A stretch of 64,000 nucleotides of DNA from Pelagomonas calceolata (lineage: Eukaryota > Sar > Pelagophyceae > Pelagomonadales > Pelagomonadaceae), in contig CAKKNE010000004.1 in assembly GCA_918797485.1 (NCBI GenBank), positions 4,898,001 through 4,962,000 of the forward strand. The letters are read 5' to 3'. The translations under genes were made by a program, and so were the position numbers. This document shows, piece after piece, positions 10,265 through 20,268 of the stretch (positions within the stretch are counted from its first letter, which is position 1; each line of letters begins with the position of its first letter). The notes under the pieces are model-generated. The model did no database searches, was not told the DNA's origin, and saw only the letters and a list, made by a program, of their open reading frames with translations.

Positions 10265-11257
10265 ATGGCCGCCGATAGCGACGATGAAAGTCCACTCCAT
10301 AAGGCCGCTTTCGATCGCGACCCGAAGGCCTTGCGACAATTACTTAGTCAGGGTGCTGTCGATCCTAATTTTTCACCAAATCAGCGTGATGGCAAGTTCG
10401 GGAGGACGCCTCTCCACGAGTTGTGCAAAAATTATAGTAGAGGTCATAGACACAAAGAAAGAAGCGTCATCTGTTTCGAATTACTTCGCGCGGCGGGCGC
10501 GGACGTAAACGCGCGGGAGAACCCGACGACCCAGGCGTTACAGGACGGTTACATTGGTGGTAGGAGACCACTTCACTGGGCTGCGGGGAATAGCGCACGT
10601 CAGCATCTTGTCCAGCGGCTGATTGCATCCGGCGCCCATGTGGATGCTGTGTCGGATGACGGTCGTACGCCTCTGCACCATGCAGCGAGGGCAGGCTGTG
10701 CCGACGCGGCTTGCCTGCTCATTAGAGCGGGCGCAGAAGTGAATTTGAGAGACTCGTGTCTTCCTCATTGTTTTTCTGGCTACACGCCGTTGGAAGCGGC
10801 GGTCGCGTGGAGTGAAAACGTCAAGGCTTTCCCCATACTTCTGCGTGCCGGCGCTACCTTGCCTGACCTCAGGACTGACTGGGCCTTGTACGAGGAGACC
10901 GAGCCTCGAGCAAGATGGTATATAGAAAGGGTGGAGGACGAAGGCGGCTTCGCGAACCTCGCACGTCTTCACCTCAATAAACTGACCGAGACGTTCGTAC
11001 CTAAGTTTGCTGGCCGTCTCCCGCCCGAAATCGTCCGGCATGTTGTCTCTTTTTGGTTACACGCTGGCTATTACGATGAAGGAGGAGAGAGAGTCGACGA
11101 AGCGAAGTACGACTCGCTCGTTGCCGACATCACTCGCAAGGTCGACGAGATGGCAAGTCTCAAGGTCGTCCCTCGCGCTTCGCGTAGGGCCCGTAAGCTC
11201 CGCCACGCGCTCGAGGCGGACCTGGATTCGGATGATGATTGGACCGCGGGTTCCTAA
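10265..11257 (+). CDS. Ankyrin-repeat protein with an F-box-like C-terminal motif
   Basis: Starts at ATG 10265 (MAADSDDESPLHKAAF). Ankyrin repeats cover about residues 8-200; recognisable pieces are SPLHKAAFDRDPKALRQLL, RRPLHWAAGNSARQHLVQRL, GRTPLHHAARAGCADAACLL and GYTPLEAAVAW. Near residue 255 comes LPPEIVRHVVSFWLHAGYY, similar to the short F-box-like helix that often ends ankyrin proteins of protists and large DNA viruses. This suggests a substrate adaptor for ubiquitin ligases, but that is inference. The gene is intronless and visibly less GC-rich than its neighbours, with an AT-rich tract (about 10194-10230) just upstream. Transfer from a virus or another genome is possible but unproven. 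Confidence 0.85.
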   Translation: MAADSDDESPLHKAAFDRDPKALRQLLSQGAVDPNFSPNQRDGKFGRTPLHELCKNYSRGHRHKERSVICFELLRAAGADVNARENPTTQALQDGYIGGRRPLHWAAGNSARQHLVQRLIASGAHVDAVSDDGRTPLHHAARAGCADAACLLIRAGAEVNLRDSCLPHCFSGYTPLEAAVAWSENVKAFPILLRAGATLPDLRTDWALYEETEPRARWYIERVEDEGGFANLARLHLNKLTETFVPKFAGRLPPEIVRHVVSFWLHAGYYDEGGERVDEAKYDSLVADITRKVDEMASLKVVPRASRRARKLRHALEADLDSDDDWTAGS

Positions 11258-11310
11258 GTTGATACTAAGTATACACGATTACACCATCAAGGGGATATAG
11301 AAAACTAGGG

Positions 11311-14300
11311 CTACTTCGCCATCTGGTGCGCCACCAGAGCGTAGTAGTGCGCCTTCTTCGCCAGGAGCGCGTTGTGCGTGCCCTCCTCCAGGAGGCCACC
11401 CTTGCCGAAGACGCAGATCTTTGAAGCCGACCGGATCGTGCTGAGGCGGTGGGCTATCACCAGCGTCGTACATGAGGACGCGGCCACGAGCTCGTCGAGG
11501 GCGGCCTGCACTACTTTCTCAGAATTCGCGTCGAGCGCAGACGTGGCCTCGTCTAGTATCAACAAACGTGGTTTTCTCACAATTGCGCGGGCAATCGCGA
11601 TTCGTTGCTTCTGACCACCAGAGAGTTGTATACCGCGACTACCAACCTCGGTGTCAAAACCGTCCGGGAAGCCACTGATGAAGTCGTATGCATTCGCGAG
11701 CCGCGCCGCGCGCTCGCAGTCGCTTCGCGTTGCGCCCTCGCGACCGTACGCTATGTTTTCGAATATACTGCCAGTGAATAGCACAGGCTCCTGACTCACG
11801 AGCCCGATACTTGCGCGCAGAGCAGATACGTCCCAACTTCGCACATCGGTGCCATCCACAGAAATACGGCCGCCGTCGACGTCGTAGTAGCGCAGTATTA
11901 GTTGAACCGCCGTCGATTTACCGCTGCCGCTTTCCCCCACGAGCGCGCAAACTTCACCCGCTGCGATGGAAAATGTGAGCCTGTGTGGAAATCAACCAAT
12001 GAGTTAGGTTATCCTGAGCATAATTGCGAGAGACCATCGTCAACCTCCACGCCATCGAGCCAGCGCAGTCATGTGAACAACATCGCGTCGATGGCGTGGA
12101 ATCTCCACGCCATCGAGCAGACGCAGTCACAGGGACAATTGTCGCGTCGATGGCGGGGTACCATGAATTTGATTTCTACACGGACGTGAGCCGCTCATAG
12201 ACCGGGCGGTCGGCCCGCGTCGGGTAGGCGAAGGCGACGTCCTCAAAAGAAACCGTCGCCGCGGCGCCACCCTTGCCCCCGTCGTAACCGGACGGCGCGA
12301 GCGCGTCGATGGGCGATTTGAGGTGGACGATGTCCCACGCTTTCTTGGCTGCCGTCATGGCCTGTAGAAGCGACCGATGAGTCGCGGCGCCGTGGACTTC
12401 CAAACACCGAGCTACTAACCTCGGCCTTGTCGATGGAATCACCAGCCACCGCTCCGATTCCAAACGCCATGAATATAATTACGAGTAGGACCGTCATCAA
12501 GTCGGAAAAGGAGACCCAGCCCTTGCGGAAGAAAATACCGCCGACGTAGTACTGGAAGGCTGCGCCTAACAGAATGGTCGCCGCCTGTGTGCAACGGCGG
12601 TGAGAAAAGACTATCCTCACAAACTAGATCGACGACGCCGTGAAATTTGATTTGTGCACGGGTTGCTACCGCGACACCGGCGCCCAGGCCTCCCGCGAGG
12701 CCCTTTCGAATGGCCTGTCGTTCCGGCAACTCCAAAAAGTCGTCGAACTTTCGCGAGACGGCCGCCTCAATTCCGTAAGCTCGCACTGTTCTCATGTGTA
12801 AAACTGCTTCGGTCGCGATGCCACCGGCCCTGACCAACGACTCCTGGGCAGCTTCCGCGACTCGAGCCACATAAGAACCGGTCACCGCAATAGGTGCGAC
12901 AATAAGAGGGATTATACCCAGCGTGACGAGCGTCAGCCGCCACGACGCGTCGAACGAGATGCCGAGGCCTGTGCGGAAACCAGCCAGTGAGTTGGGTGCA
13001 TCGAGAAGGCGGCGCGTCGATGGCGCGAGAAGCTCCACTGCATTGATTTTATGCACTGACAGAGACCGCCCACAACGATAACGACCATTGCAACGGATAG
13101 GGCGATGCGTTGCCCGACGAGGGCGCGTACGGCTTGCGTGTCTTGGGCGAGTCGCGACGCTAGAGCTCCGGCGGCTCGCTCGGGCGCATCGTGCCCTGTG
13201 TGACAACCGCGTGACAAAAGGCTACTGATCCTCTCCGTCTGGCTTCGCGTTGATGGTGACCGCATCGGCGCGGCCGGGCTAAGTCAATACGAAGAGGGAA
13301 AATTGGACGCCGATTGCGCGCAGGAGATCGGCTGGCGGACCATGGCCTCAAAGGACTTGGTCCGAACATCCCTAACAACGTGCTCGGCTGCACGACTCAA
13401 GCCGTAGGACTTCCAGAGCTCGCCGATCGCGGCACATCCAGCCATCGCCACGAACATCAAGGCCCAGAACCGGGCCTCGCGGCGCATATGGCTCGTCGAG
13501 TGGTTGAAGAACGCCACGAGAAACTCAGCCATCAAAAAGCCCAGCAGCGGTTGCGTCGCGCCGCCGATGGCCGAGCCCACGACGCCCAAGGCGACGAAGG
13601 GCCGCTCGTCGCGCGCCGTCCGCCAGAGCCAGCTCACGACGCGAGATGCCGTCGCCTTGTCCACAGGCGCCGGCGCCTCGACGTCGTCGGCTTTCGTCGA
13701 CCCGGCGTCCGTGTCCGTGACGGCCTCGGCGAGGACGACGTCGTCCTCGGCCACGGGCGCGACGCTCGCGACGCTCGTGCCGCCGTCGTCGGACGACGAC
13801 ACCTGCGCCTCGACGAGCGCCTTGTACGCGCCGCCCTTGGCCATGAGCTCGTCATGCGTGCCGCGCTCGGCCACGGCGCCCTCGTTGAGGACACATATCT
13901 GGTCCGCGCGGCGGATCGTGCTGAGGCGGTGGGCTATCACAAGCGTCGTCCGCGCCTTCGAGGACGTGATGCTGTCGAGCGCCTCCTGGACGACGCGCTC
14001 GGACTTGGCGTCTAGGGCCGAGGTCGCCTCGTCGAGGACCAAGATTTCGGGGTCGCGAACCAACGCCCGCGCAATTGCGACGCGCTGGCGCTGGCCGCCG
14101 CTCAGCTTTACGCCGCAGTCGCCGACCTCGGTGTCAAAACCGTCCGGAAAGCCGCTGATGAAGTCGTAGGCGTTCGCGAGCCGCGCCGCACGCGCGCACT
14201 CGTCGCGCGTCGCGCCACTGCGGCCGAACGCGATGTTCTCAAAGATAGTTCCAGTGAATAGCACAGGCTCCTGCGCGACCAGCCCCATCTTCGACCGGAG

Positions 14301-15683
14301 CGTCGCGACGTCGAGCGTCCGCGCGTCGACGCCGTCGACGACCACGGCGCCGCCCGAGACCTCGTAGAAGCGCAGCAGCAGCTGCACGACCGTGGACTTG
14401 CCGCAGCCCGAGGGGCCCACGAGCGCGCACGTCGTCCCCGCCGGGATGTCGAGGCAGAGTCCCGCGCAGACGGGCCGGTCCGGCCGCGCCGGGTAGCTGA
14501 ACTGGACGTCGACGAACTCGATGGTCCCGGCGCCCCGCGTCGTCGAGACGGACGCCCGCCGCGCCGCGGCCTTCACGTTGGCGGCGTCGGTGATGGACGT
14601 GGCGTCGGCTTCGTCGATGATCTTGAAGACGCGCGTGGCCTCGGACCGGGCGAGCTGGTAGGCGGCGATGCCCGGGAGGGCCTGGAGCAGCGCCAAACCG
14701 CCGAACAACACGCAGAGGAAGGCCGTCATCACGTCGCCGCCCGAGATGCACTTGTTGTTCGGCTCGCGGAGGTCGCCGGAAGAATCGCGGCGGTAGTTGC
14801 AGTAGTCGTGGCGCTTCATGTCCTGGCGGATGAGGTAGCTCCCGTACCACAACCCGAGGGCCCAGGTGCCGTAGAGGATGCACGAGACGAGCGCCGCGTT
14901 CGCGCCCGTCGACACGGCGGCGCCGAGCGTCGCGTCCGCCGCGCGCGCGCACGCCGCCGCGTAGCGGTTCATCTCCCGGCGCTCGCCGCCGAACGCCGCC
15001 ACGGTCCGCACGTTGACGAGCGCCTCGTTCGCGACGGCCGACGCGGCCGCCGACGCGTCTGCCGCCTTGGCGTTCGCCCGGCTCGCGACCTTTGACGCGA
15101 GGCCCAGGAGCACGACCACGATGGGCAGCGCGCCGACCGACACCAACGCCAGCGACCAAGCGTAGTAGAGCGACACGGCCAGACCAAAGACGAAGGCGAA
15201 GACGCCCTGCAGCGCGGTGGTGAGCTTCTCGCCGAGCCCGTCTTGGATGGCGAGCGTGGATTCGAGCACCGACGCGCCGACGGCGCCCTGGTCGCTCTGG
15301 TCGAACCAGCTGATCGGTCGTGATAAGACGGCGGCAAAGTACTTCTCGCGGCAGCGCCGCGCTTGCGCCGCGGCGACGCGCGTCGCCAGCGCGGTCTGGA
15401 GCGTGATCGTGATGAGCTGTTGGATGCCCACGACGGCGTACATGAGCGCGAAGAAGTGGACGAGTTTTACAGCCTCGGCCGTGTCGGCCGTGTTGAAGCT
15501 GTCGAGGAGATTGCCGAAGATGATGAGCTGCGCCGGCTGGTTCAGGCCGCTGACCATCACCGTCACGAAGGCGGCGGCGTACATGGCGACGTCCTTGCAG
15601 GACGCGTAGCGGAGGATGTGCTGCGCGCGGCGCGGCGGCTTCTTTTTGTTCTCGGCGGGCTCCACCATCGGTGCTTTACACAT
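11311..15683 (-). CDS. Full-length ABC transporter, ABCB / P-glycoprotein (MDR) type
   Basis: Exons: 15683-13322, 13195-13067, 12968-12625, 12584-12420, 12361-12192, 11980-11311. These join in frame to 1,279 aa, the usual P-glycoprotein length. Order is TMD1, NBD1, TMD2, NBD2. NBD1 has Walker A GPSGCGKST, signature LSGGQRQRVAIARALV and Walker B ILVLDEATSALDA. NBD2 has GESGSGKST, LSGGQKQRIAIARAIV and LLILDEATSALDA. Both D- and H-loops are present, so both ATP sites look active. The motif RPISWFDQ at the start of TMD1 is mirrored by QPISWHD in TMD2, rebuilt exactly across a GC-AG intron. Expected to export lipophilic compounds across the plasma or an organelle membrane; substrate unknown. A second ATG at 15665 could be the start, shortening the product by six residues. 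Confidence 0.95.
11981..12191 (-). mobile_element. Introner in the ABC transporter gene (GC-AG intron with TIRs and target duplication)
   Basis: In gene direction the left target copy is GCTCACGT (12191-12184) and the right copy is GCTCACAT (11980-11973), 7 of 8 identical. The element ends are CCGTGTAGAAATCAA and, in reverse complement, CTGTGTGGAAATCAA. Splicing at the first base of the left copy gives RPVYERLTFSIAAGEVCALVG. This has the same spacing as RPVCAGLCLDIPAGTTCALVG in the other nucleotide-binding domain, which fixes the GC 5' splice site. Two inner copies of a CGCGTCGATGGCG-type palindromic core lie within the element. Confidence 0.85.
12362..13321 (-). mobile_element. Four further introns of the ABC transporter gene, at least two introner-like
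   Basis: Introns 12362-12419, 12585-12624, 12969-13066 and 13196-13321. The first (GTTAGT...CTTCTACAG) looks like an ordinary spliceosomal intron. The second is only 40 bases and ends CACACAG. The third and fourth carry the shared 3' terminus (CCGCACAG, CACACAG); the third contains the palindromic core CGCGTCGATGGCG, and the fourth begins with GC. All positions are supported by frame and by conserved transporter sequence across the joins (for example VVVGG+LGISFDASWRLTLV). Confidence 0.75.
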
Positions 15684-16089
15684 TTGTACGCAGGTGCAGC
15701 GTTTTCGCACTGTTCAGCAACTTGTAGATGAGGTGGCTGCTTGAGCTCTATTTGTTGATTTGCGCAATCGTTGGAATTGTAACGCAGCACCGGTTTTATC
15801 GATGCAAACGCGATCGATGTGAGCGTCCGGCAGCACCTTTTGTCCGGCACCACGCTGTTTACAAACTTGCGTGCGACAGAGCTGGCACTCTCCAGAGACA
15901 TACTAGGCCGACAGCAGCCCGGCAATTGGTCTGGGGACTTACTACGACTACTTGGAGAGGATACCAAGTAATTTGGAATGAGAGGCTACTAAAAAACGGC
16001 GGTCAAGCAGACCCCGCGTCGTCGGCGATCGACGGGGGCTGCAAGCTCGTAGGCGGCCTAGCTCTAAGCAAAGTATAAAAATGTATAAC
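15684..16089. other. Region between the ABC transporter start and the esterase stop
   Basis: Should hold the transporter promoter and the 3' UTR of the esterase gene (both minus strand). No TATA box or other named site recognised. It may also hold an alternative last exon of the esterase gene (about 16060 to 15948), because the esterase stop codon overlaps a perfect GTAAGTGAG 5' splice site. Confidence 0.5.
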
Positions 16090-17388
16090 TCACTTACCGT
16101 TAGCCTCGCGCCGTTGCCGCTCCTTGGCTGCCAATTCCTCATCCTCCGCCGCCGCAGCCGACGCGAGACGCTCTCGCTCGCTCCGAGTAGGCCGCAGCAG
16201 CGCCGTCGCCGCGCGGTCGAAGAGCGGCCCGACGAGGTGCGGCGCGTAGCAGTACGTCGTACAGTCGACGTCGTGGCCGCGCTGGCCGAGGTGGAGGTCC
16301 CCGCGGTCCTTGTAGAGGTCGAAGACCTCGACGACGGGCACGCCGCTCTTCGACTGCGCTCGGATTTTGGCCTCGAGGGCCGCGTAGCCGCCGCCCGTGA
16401 CGTTCGGCGCGCAGAGTGTCGGCGTCCCGACCGCGGCCCGCCTGAGCCCCGAGCCGTCGCCGGTCACGAAATGCTGCGGGTACGTCTCGCGCCAGGCCAG
16501 CAGCACGCGCGCGGGGTCCGGCAGCGCGTTGCGCCACCGCGTGATCGCGTCCAAGAAGCCCACGACGCTCGCGACGTAGGCGTCCTCGGGCTGGTCCGCG
16601 CCGGACCCGAGGCCGTCCATGGACCCGTCGTTGAAGACGTGCGCGACGCGCGCGCCGGCCGTCGGCGCGAGCGCGTTCGCCGCGTCGAGCACCGCCGCGA
16701 CGCCCCGGAACCGCGCGACGCCGAAGAGCCGCATCGCGTGCACGCGCAGGCATCGGCCAGTCCGCTGGCACGCCTTGAAGCTCTTGAACGGCAGCCGCTC
16801 GTGCGGCCGGAGCGCCGCCCACGTCGCGTTGCCGACTTTTTGCCGCAGGTCCGCCGCGAACGCGCCAGAATCTTTCTCCTCGACCGCCCAGTGCGCGCGC
16901 AGCAGCTCGCAGAAGAGGTGGTGCGCGTCGGCCACGGAAGTTGCGTCGCCCCAGATGTAGAGGTCGCCGACGCCGCGCGACGCAAGCCGCGCCGCGGCCT
17001 CGCCGGCCGAGCTGCTGCCGGCGTGGTTGTCGTGCGCGTGCCAGAACCTACGCTGCGATTCCGTCGTCGTCTCGAGGCAGTGCGCGCGCGGCTGATGGTG
17101 GATGGCGCAGCGCCGCTTGTAGAGCTCGGTCTCCTCATCCCCCGCCATGCAGCCGTCCGCGGCGGCGAGCTGCGCCGCCCGCCGGAGCGTGACGCCCTCA
17201 TGCGCCAGCACGCAGCGCTCGCCCTTCGTGAAGTCGACCTGCACCGACGCGGGGACGAGCTCCGCCGCCGCCGTCGTGTGCGCCTGCATCCATTTAGCTG
17301 CCGGGTACTCGTTCTCCCGGAGCGGCCCGAAGCCGATGCGCTTGGCGGCTCCCGCCGCGAAGAGCAGGGGCAGCCATCGGTTGCGCAT
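16090..17388 (-). CDS. PC-esterase / trichome-birefringence-like (SGNH) family protein
   Basis: Chosen start is ATG 17388 (MRNRWLPLLFAAGAAKRIGF), giving 432 aa with a hydrophobic N-terminus that could be a signal anchor. Upstream in-frame sequence is open but lacks a better start. Features of the family are: a GDS-like nucleophile block (YIWGDATSVADAHHLF, Ser replaced by Thr), a WRETYPQHF block resembling RTxSPxHF of plant TBL proteins, and a C-terminal DLHLGQ...DCTTYCYAPHLVGPLF segment resembling the DxxH...DCxHWCxPG ending. Such enzymes O-acetylate or de-acetylate extracellular polysaccharides in the Golgi. With Thr in place of Ser, activity is uncertain. Near the stop a GTAAGTGAG site could splice out about 36 bases and replace the last residue with a 40-residue tail ending at 15948. 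Confidence 0.7.
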   Translation of the reverse strand: MRNRWLPLLFAAGAAKRIGFGPLRENEYPAAKWMQAHTTAAAELVPASVQVDFTKGERCVLAHEGVTLRRAAQLAAADGCMAGDEETELYKRRCAIHHQPRAHCLETTTESQRRFWHAHDNHAGSSSAGEAAARLASRGVGDLYIWGDATSVADAHHLFCELLRAHWAVEEKDSGAFAADLRQKVGNATWAALRPHERLPFKSFKACQRTGRCLRVHAMRLFGVARFRGVAAVLDAANALAPTAGARVAHVFNDGSMDGLGSGADQPEDAYVASVVGFLDAITRWRNALPDPARVLLAWRETYPQHFVTGDGSGLRRAAVGTPTLCAPNVTGGGYAALEAKIRAQSKSGVPVVEVFDLYKDRGDLHLGQRGHDVDCTTYCYAPHLVGPLFDRAATALLRPTRSERERLASAAAAEDEELAAKERQRREANGK

Positions 17389-17651
17389 CGTGCTGCCCCA
17401 GAGCTTCGACGCCTCGGAGGCTTGGCTGCCCCAGAGCTCGCGGGGCTCGGCTCGAGCGGAGGCTGGCAATTTTTGTTGTCGCGCACGGGTTTTGACAGAA
17501 GATGTGAATCTGATGTTTCCGTAGCTCTCAGAGAGTTGCAGAGATTGATCATTAAGCTGGTATAAGGCGATATCGATCGTTGCGGGTTTTCGGGTCATTT
17601 TGGGTCACTTTGTTAGCTCCACTTGCATTGGAGAACAGCCGCCGTGGCGCC

Positions 17652-18002
17652 ATGGCGGCGGAATTGGCGGCTTCGATTGTCGCGGCGGCTTCTACGTTGC
17701 ATGAGCAACACACGGAGCGCAAGCTTGTCCGCGTGAGAGAGGGCTTCGTCCGCGGTGGTGATGCTAAGTTCGAGGACATCCCGCGGGAGCTTAAGGCAAT
17801 TTGGCACGAGCAGAAAGAATTTGAATTCGGAGGAGAGACCTTTGAAAGAGGTGAAACCGTGCAAGTGCCGCTCGCAAAGATGCTCGCGGAGGGTTGGACC
17901 GTCGAGCGCGAGATCAAGCCCGCGGCGGACGTCTCATACCTCGTGCTCGCGCGAACGGCGCCGCGCCCGCGCCCGGGGCCGCCGGCCGCGGGCGGCGTCT
18001 AG
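17652..18002 (+). CDS. Small protein of unknown function (116 aa)
   Basis: Starts MAAELAASIVAAASTLHEQHTERK and ends in a Pro/Arg/Gly-rich tail. The middle (GGDAKFEDIPRELKAIWHEQKEFEFGGETF, split here for description) is charged and probably folds as helix plus strands. No family recognised. It lies tail-to-tail with the kinase gene, only 55 bases apart, and is divergent from the esterase gene (about 260 bp between starts). Codon use resembles the neighbours, which supports a real gene. Confidence 0.6.
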   Translation: MAAELAASIVAAASTLHEQHTERKLVRVREGFVRGGDAKFEDIPRELKAIWHEQKEFEFGGETFERGETVQVPLAKMLAEGWTVEREIKPAADVSYLVLARTAPRPRPGPPAAGGV

Positions 18003-18057
18003 CTAGCCCAAGGGCCTGTTCGGGCGCGACGTAAGGTACAGAAAAAGCATAGATATG

Positions 18058-20268
18058 TTAAAACTCCTCGACCCGCGTCCCGTCGTCCGGCGCAGCGAAC
18101 GCCGGCGCGCGCGTCTCGACGGGGTCCACGAACGTTGGTGGCCGAAGGGCCCGCAGCCGCTTCTTCTCGGCGATGAGCAGCTTGTATTTGGCCTGGTACT
18201 CGCGGATGGGTCGCGCGTGCCCGAGCGCGCGGCGCACGTCCCGCCAGACGGCGGCGTACCAGTCGGCGCGCTCCGTCGCGCCGCCGGCGCGCGCGCGCTT
18301 GTACGCGTCGGCGACGACGATCTTCAGGCGCCGGACCTCGGCGTCCGTCCAGGGCGTCGGGTCGTCGTTCTCGTCACGTTGGTCGTTTTGCCAGGCGGCC
18401 GGGCTCGCCGCGGCGCGCGCCCGCGCGAGCAGCGACGGCGGCGACGCACGGGCCGGCGTCGCGTCGATGGCCGGGATGGCCGGCGGCGAAAAGATGGGCG
18501 TCGCCGGGCTAATATCGCAGGTCGACGGCGAGGCGCGCGTGCTCGGCGTCGCGTCCGCCGCGTCCGCCGCGCGCGGCGCCTCGTCGCCGTCCGACGACGA
18601 CGAGTCGTCGATGGACGAGCCGAGCACGCGCGCGGCCCGCGCCGCCGTGTCGTCCGGCGACGGCATCGGGCCGCGCGGCGACGCCTCCGGCGACGACGAC
18701 GCGTCCGAGTCCGAGGCGTCCCCGTCGGACGCCGGCGACGCGGCGAGCGCCGGCACCGACACAGGCGTCGGGACGGCCGCGCGGCCCGCCGCGAGGACCT
18801 CGGGCGAGTCGCTCGCCGCCGTCGAGGCGAGCGCCGACGGGCTGTCCTTGCGTGGGACCTCGGGCGAGCTCGAGGTCGTCGAAGCGAGGACCTCGGGCGA
18901 CGTCGACGCCGTCGTCGACGCCGTCGAGGCGAGGAACGAGGGACCCGCGCGCGGCGAGGCGAAGGCGACGGGCGACGGCAGGGCCGGCGGCGGCGACGGC
19001 AGCTGGCAGACCGGCGCGACGTCGTCGCCGTCGCTCGCGTCGGCGCGCGGCGGCGGCAGGCCGAAGGCGGCGAAGGCGCCGGCCACGGGGCTCGCGGCGA
19101 CGGCGGCGTCCGCGGCCGCGAGGTCGAGGGGCGCGCCGTCGCCGACGCGCCCGAAGTCGTACGAGAAGGCGGCGCTCGGCTCGAAGCGCCGCGGCTTGTC
19201 GGCCTCGGGCGCGGCGGCGGCCGGGGGCGCCGCGTCGTCGAAGAGGCCGCCGTACGAGAAGCGCGCGCTCGGGTCCGGCAGGGCCTTCGCGCGCGCCGGC
19301 GGCGCGGCGGTCGTGGTCGTCGTCGTCGGGGCGGGCGCCGCCGCCGCGACCGTGGCGGGCGGCTCGTCGCGCGGCGCATTCCTTAGGAACGCGTGGTCGA
19401 GCGCGGCCTGGGCCGACGGCCGCGCCGCAGGGTCGAGGCGGAGCAGCGCATCACATAAATCGGTGCCGCTCACATCGGCGCCGCGCAGCTCCAGGGGAAA
19501 GGCGCGGCGCCTCCGCTTATCCGCCGGCGGCTCCAACCTTAATCCAGTGGCCAATCTTATACCGTCCTGCCAGCCCGCCTGCCACGGGTTGCCCCTCGCC
19601 TGAAAAATTTTGTGGACTAAATCAGCCTCAGAGGAAGCCGGGAAGAGGGGCCGCCCCTTCGTCAACAACTCGCCCAACACACACCCACAGGCCCAGACGT
19701 CGACGGGACTCGAGTAGACCTTCGACCGCAGCGCGTTCTCGGGCGCGCGGTACCAGCGCGTCGACACGTAGTCCGTGTAGGGCGGCGCGGACCGCACCTC
19801 GCGCGCGCAGCCCAGATCCGCGATCTTGCATAACCCCTTGGTGACGAGGACGTTCTCCGGCTTGATGTCCCGATGGAAGAAGCCGCGGCGGTGCATGTGA
19901 CTTAAACCTCGCAGGACGTCCCGCGCGACGCCCGCCGCCTTTTCACGACTAAAGTAGTCCCCCTTCTTCATGGCGTCGTATAAATTGCCGCCGTCCACAA
20001 ATTCCATCACAATAAAGACGGACCCGTCGGCCTTCGCGTGGATCACCTCCATGACTCGTATGAGGTTGGCGTGGCCGCCTCGATCCTGGCACTTTTTGAG
20101 GGATGAAATCTCGCGCTGCTGGAGGCACTCGGTCCAGCTCCGGAATCGCTTCGCGATGTGTTTTATTGCTACGGTCTTGTGGTCTTTTGTCGCTCGACAC
20201 ACGCTGCCGAAGGCGCCCCTTCCTAATAATCTATCTACTTTGTAGCCGTAGGCCTCGCACACAGCCAT
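18058..20268 (-). CDS. RCK/MAK-type protein kinase with a C-terminal SANT/Myb-like domain
   Basis: 736 aa, intronless. The catalytic domain (about 1-300) has the glycine loop GRGAFGSV, VAIK (K36), FFHRDIKPENVL (HRD 132-134), DLG in place of DFG (151-153), and TDYVSTRWYRAPE. The TDY activation motif is the mark of the RCK family (MAK, ICK, MOK), which controls cilium length and intraflagellar transport turnover. Also present is SSPVDVWACGCVLGELL...RPLFP. A low-complexity Ala/Ser/Pro/Asp region follows. Residues about 640-720 (PTPWTDAEVRRLK...DWYAAVWRDVRRALG...REYQAKYKLL) look like a SANT/Myb-type three-helix domain. I do not know this combination from other RCK kinases. The kinase call is secure; the SANT-like call is moderate. 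Confidence 0.9.
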   Translation of the reverse strand: MAVCEAYGYKVDRLLGRGAFGSVCRATKDHKTVAIKHIAKRFRSWTECLQQREISSLKKCQDRGGHANLIRVMEVIHAKADGSVFIVMEFVDGGNLYDAMKKGDYFSREKAAGVARDVLRGLSHMHRRGFFHRDIKPENVLVTKGLCKIADLGCAREVRSAPPYTDYVSTRWYRAPENALRSKVYSSPVDVWACGCVLGELLTKGRPLFPASSEADLVHKIFQARGNPWQAGWQDGIRLATGLRLEPPADKRRRRAFPLELRGADVSGTDLCDALLRLDPAARPSAQAALDHAFLRNAPRDEPPATVAAAAPAPTTTTTTAAPPARAKALPDPSARFSYGGLFDDAAPPAAAAPEADKPRRFEPSAAFSYDFGRVGDGAPLDLAAADAAVAASPVAGAFAAFGLPPPRADASDGDDVAPVCQLPSPPPALPSPVAFASPRAGPSFLASTASTTASTSPEVLASTTSSSPEVPRKDSPSALASTAASDSPEVLAAGRAAVPTPVSVPALAASPASDGDASDSDASSSPEASPRGPMPSPDDTAARAARVLGSSIDDSSSSDGDEAPRAADAADATPSTRASPSTCDISPATPIFSPPAIPAIDATPARASPPSLLARARAAASPAAWQNDQRDENDDPTPWTDAEVRRLKIVVADAYKRARAGGATERADWYAAVWRDVRRALGHARPIREYQAKYKLLIAEKKRLRALRPPTFVDPVETRAPAFAAPDDGTRVEEF

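Noticed and set aside
12001-12190. Palindromic blocks CCACGCCATCGAG / CGCGTCGATGGCGTGG as a separate hairpin gene
   Set aside because: They lie inside an introner and recur in others, so they are part of the element core.
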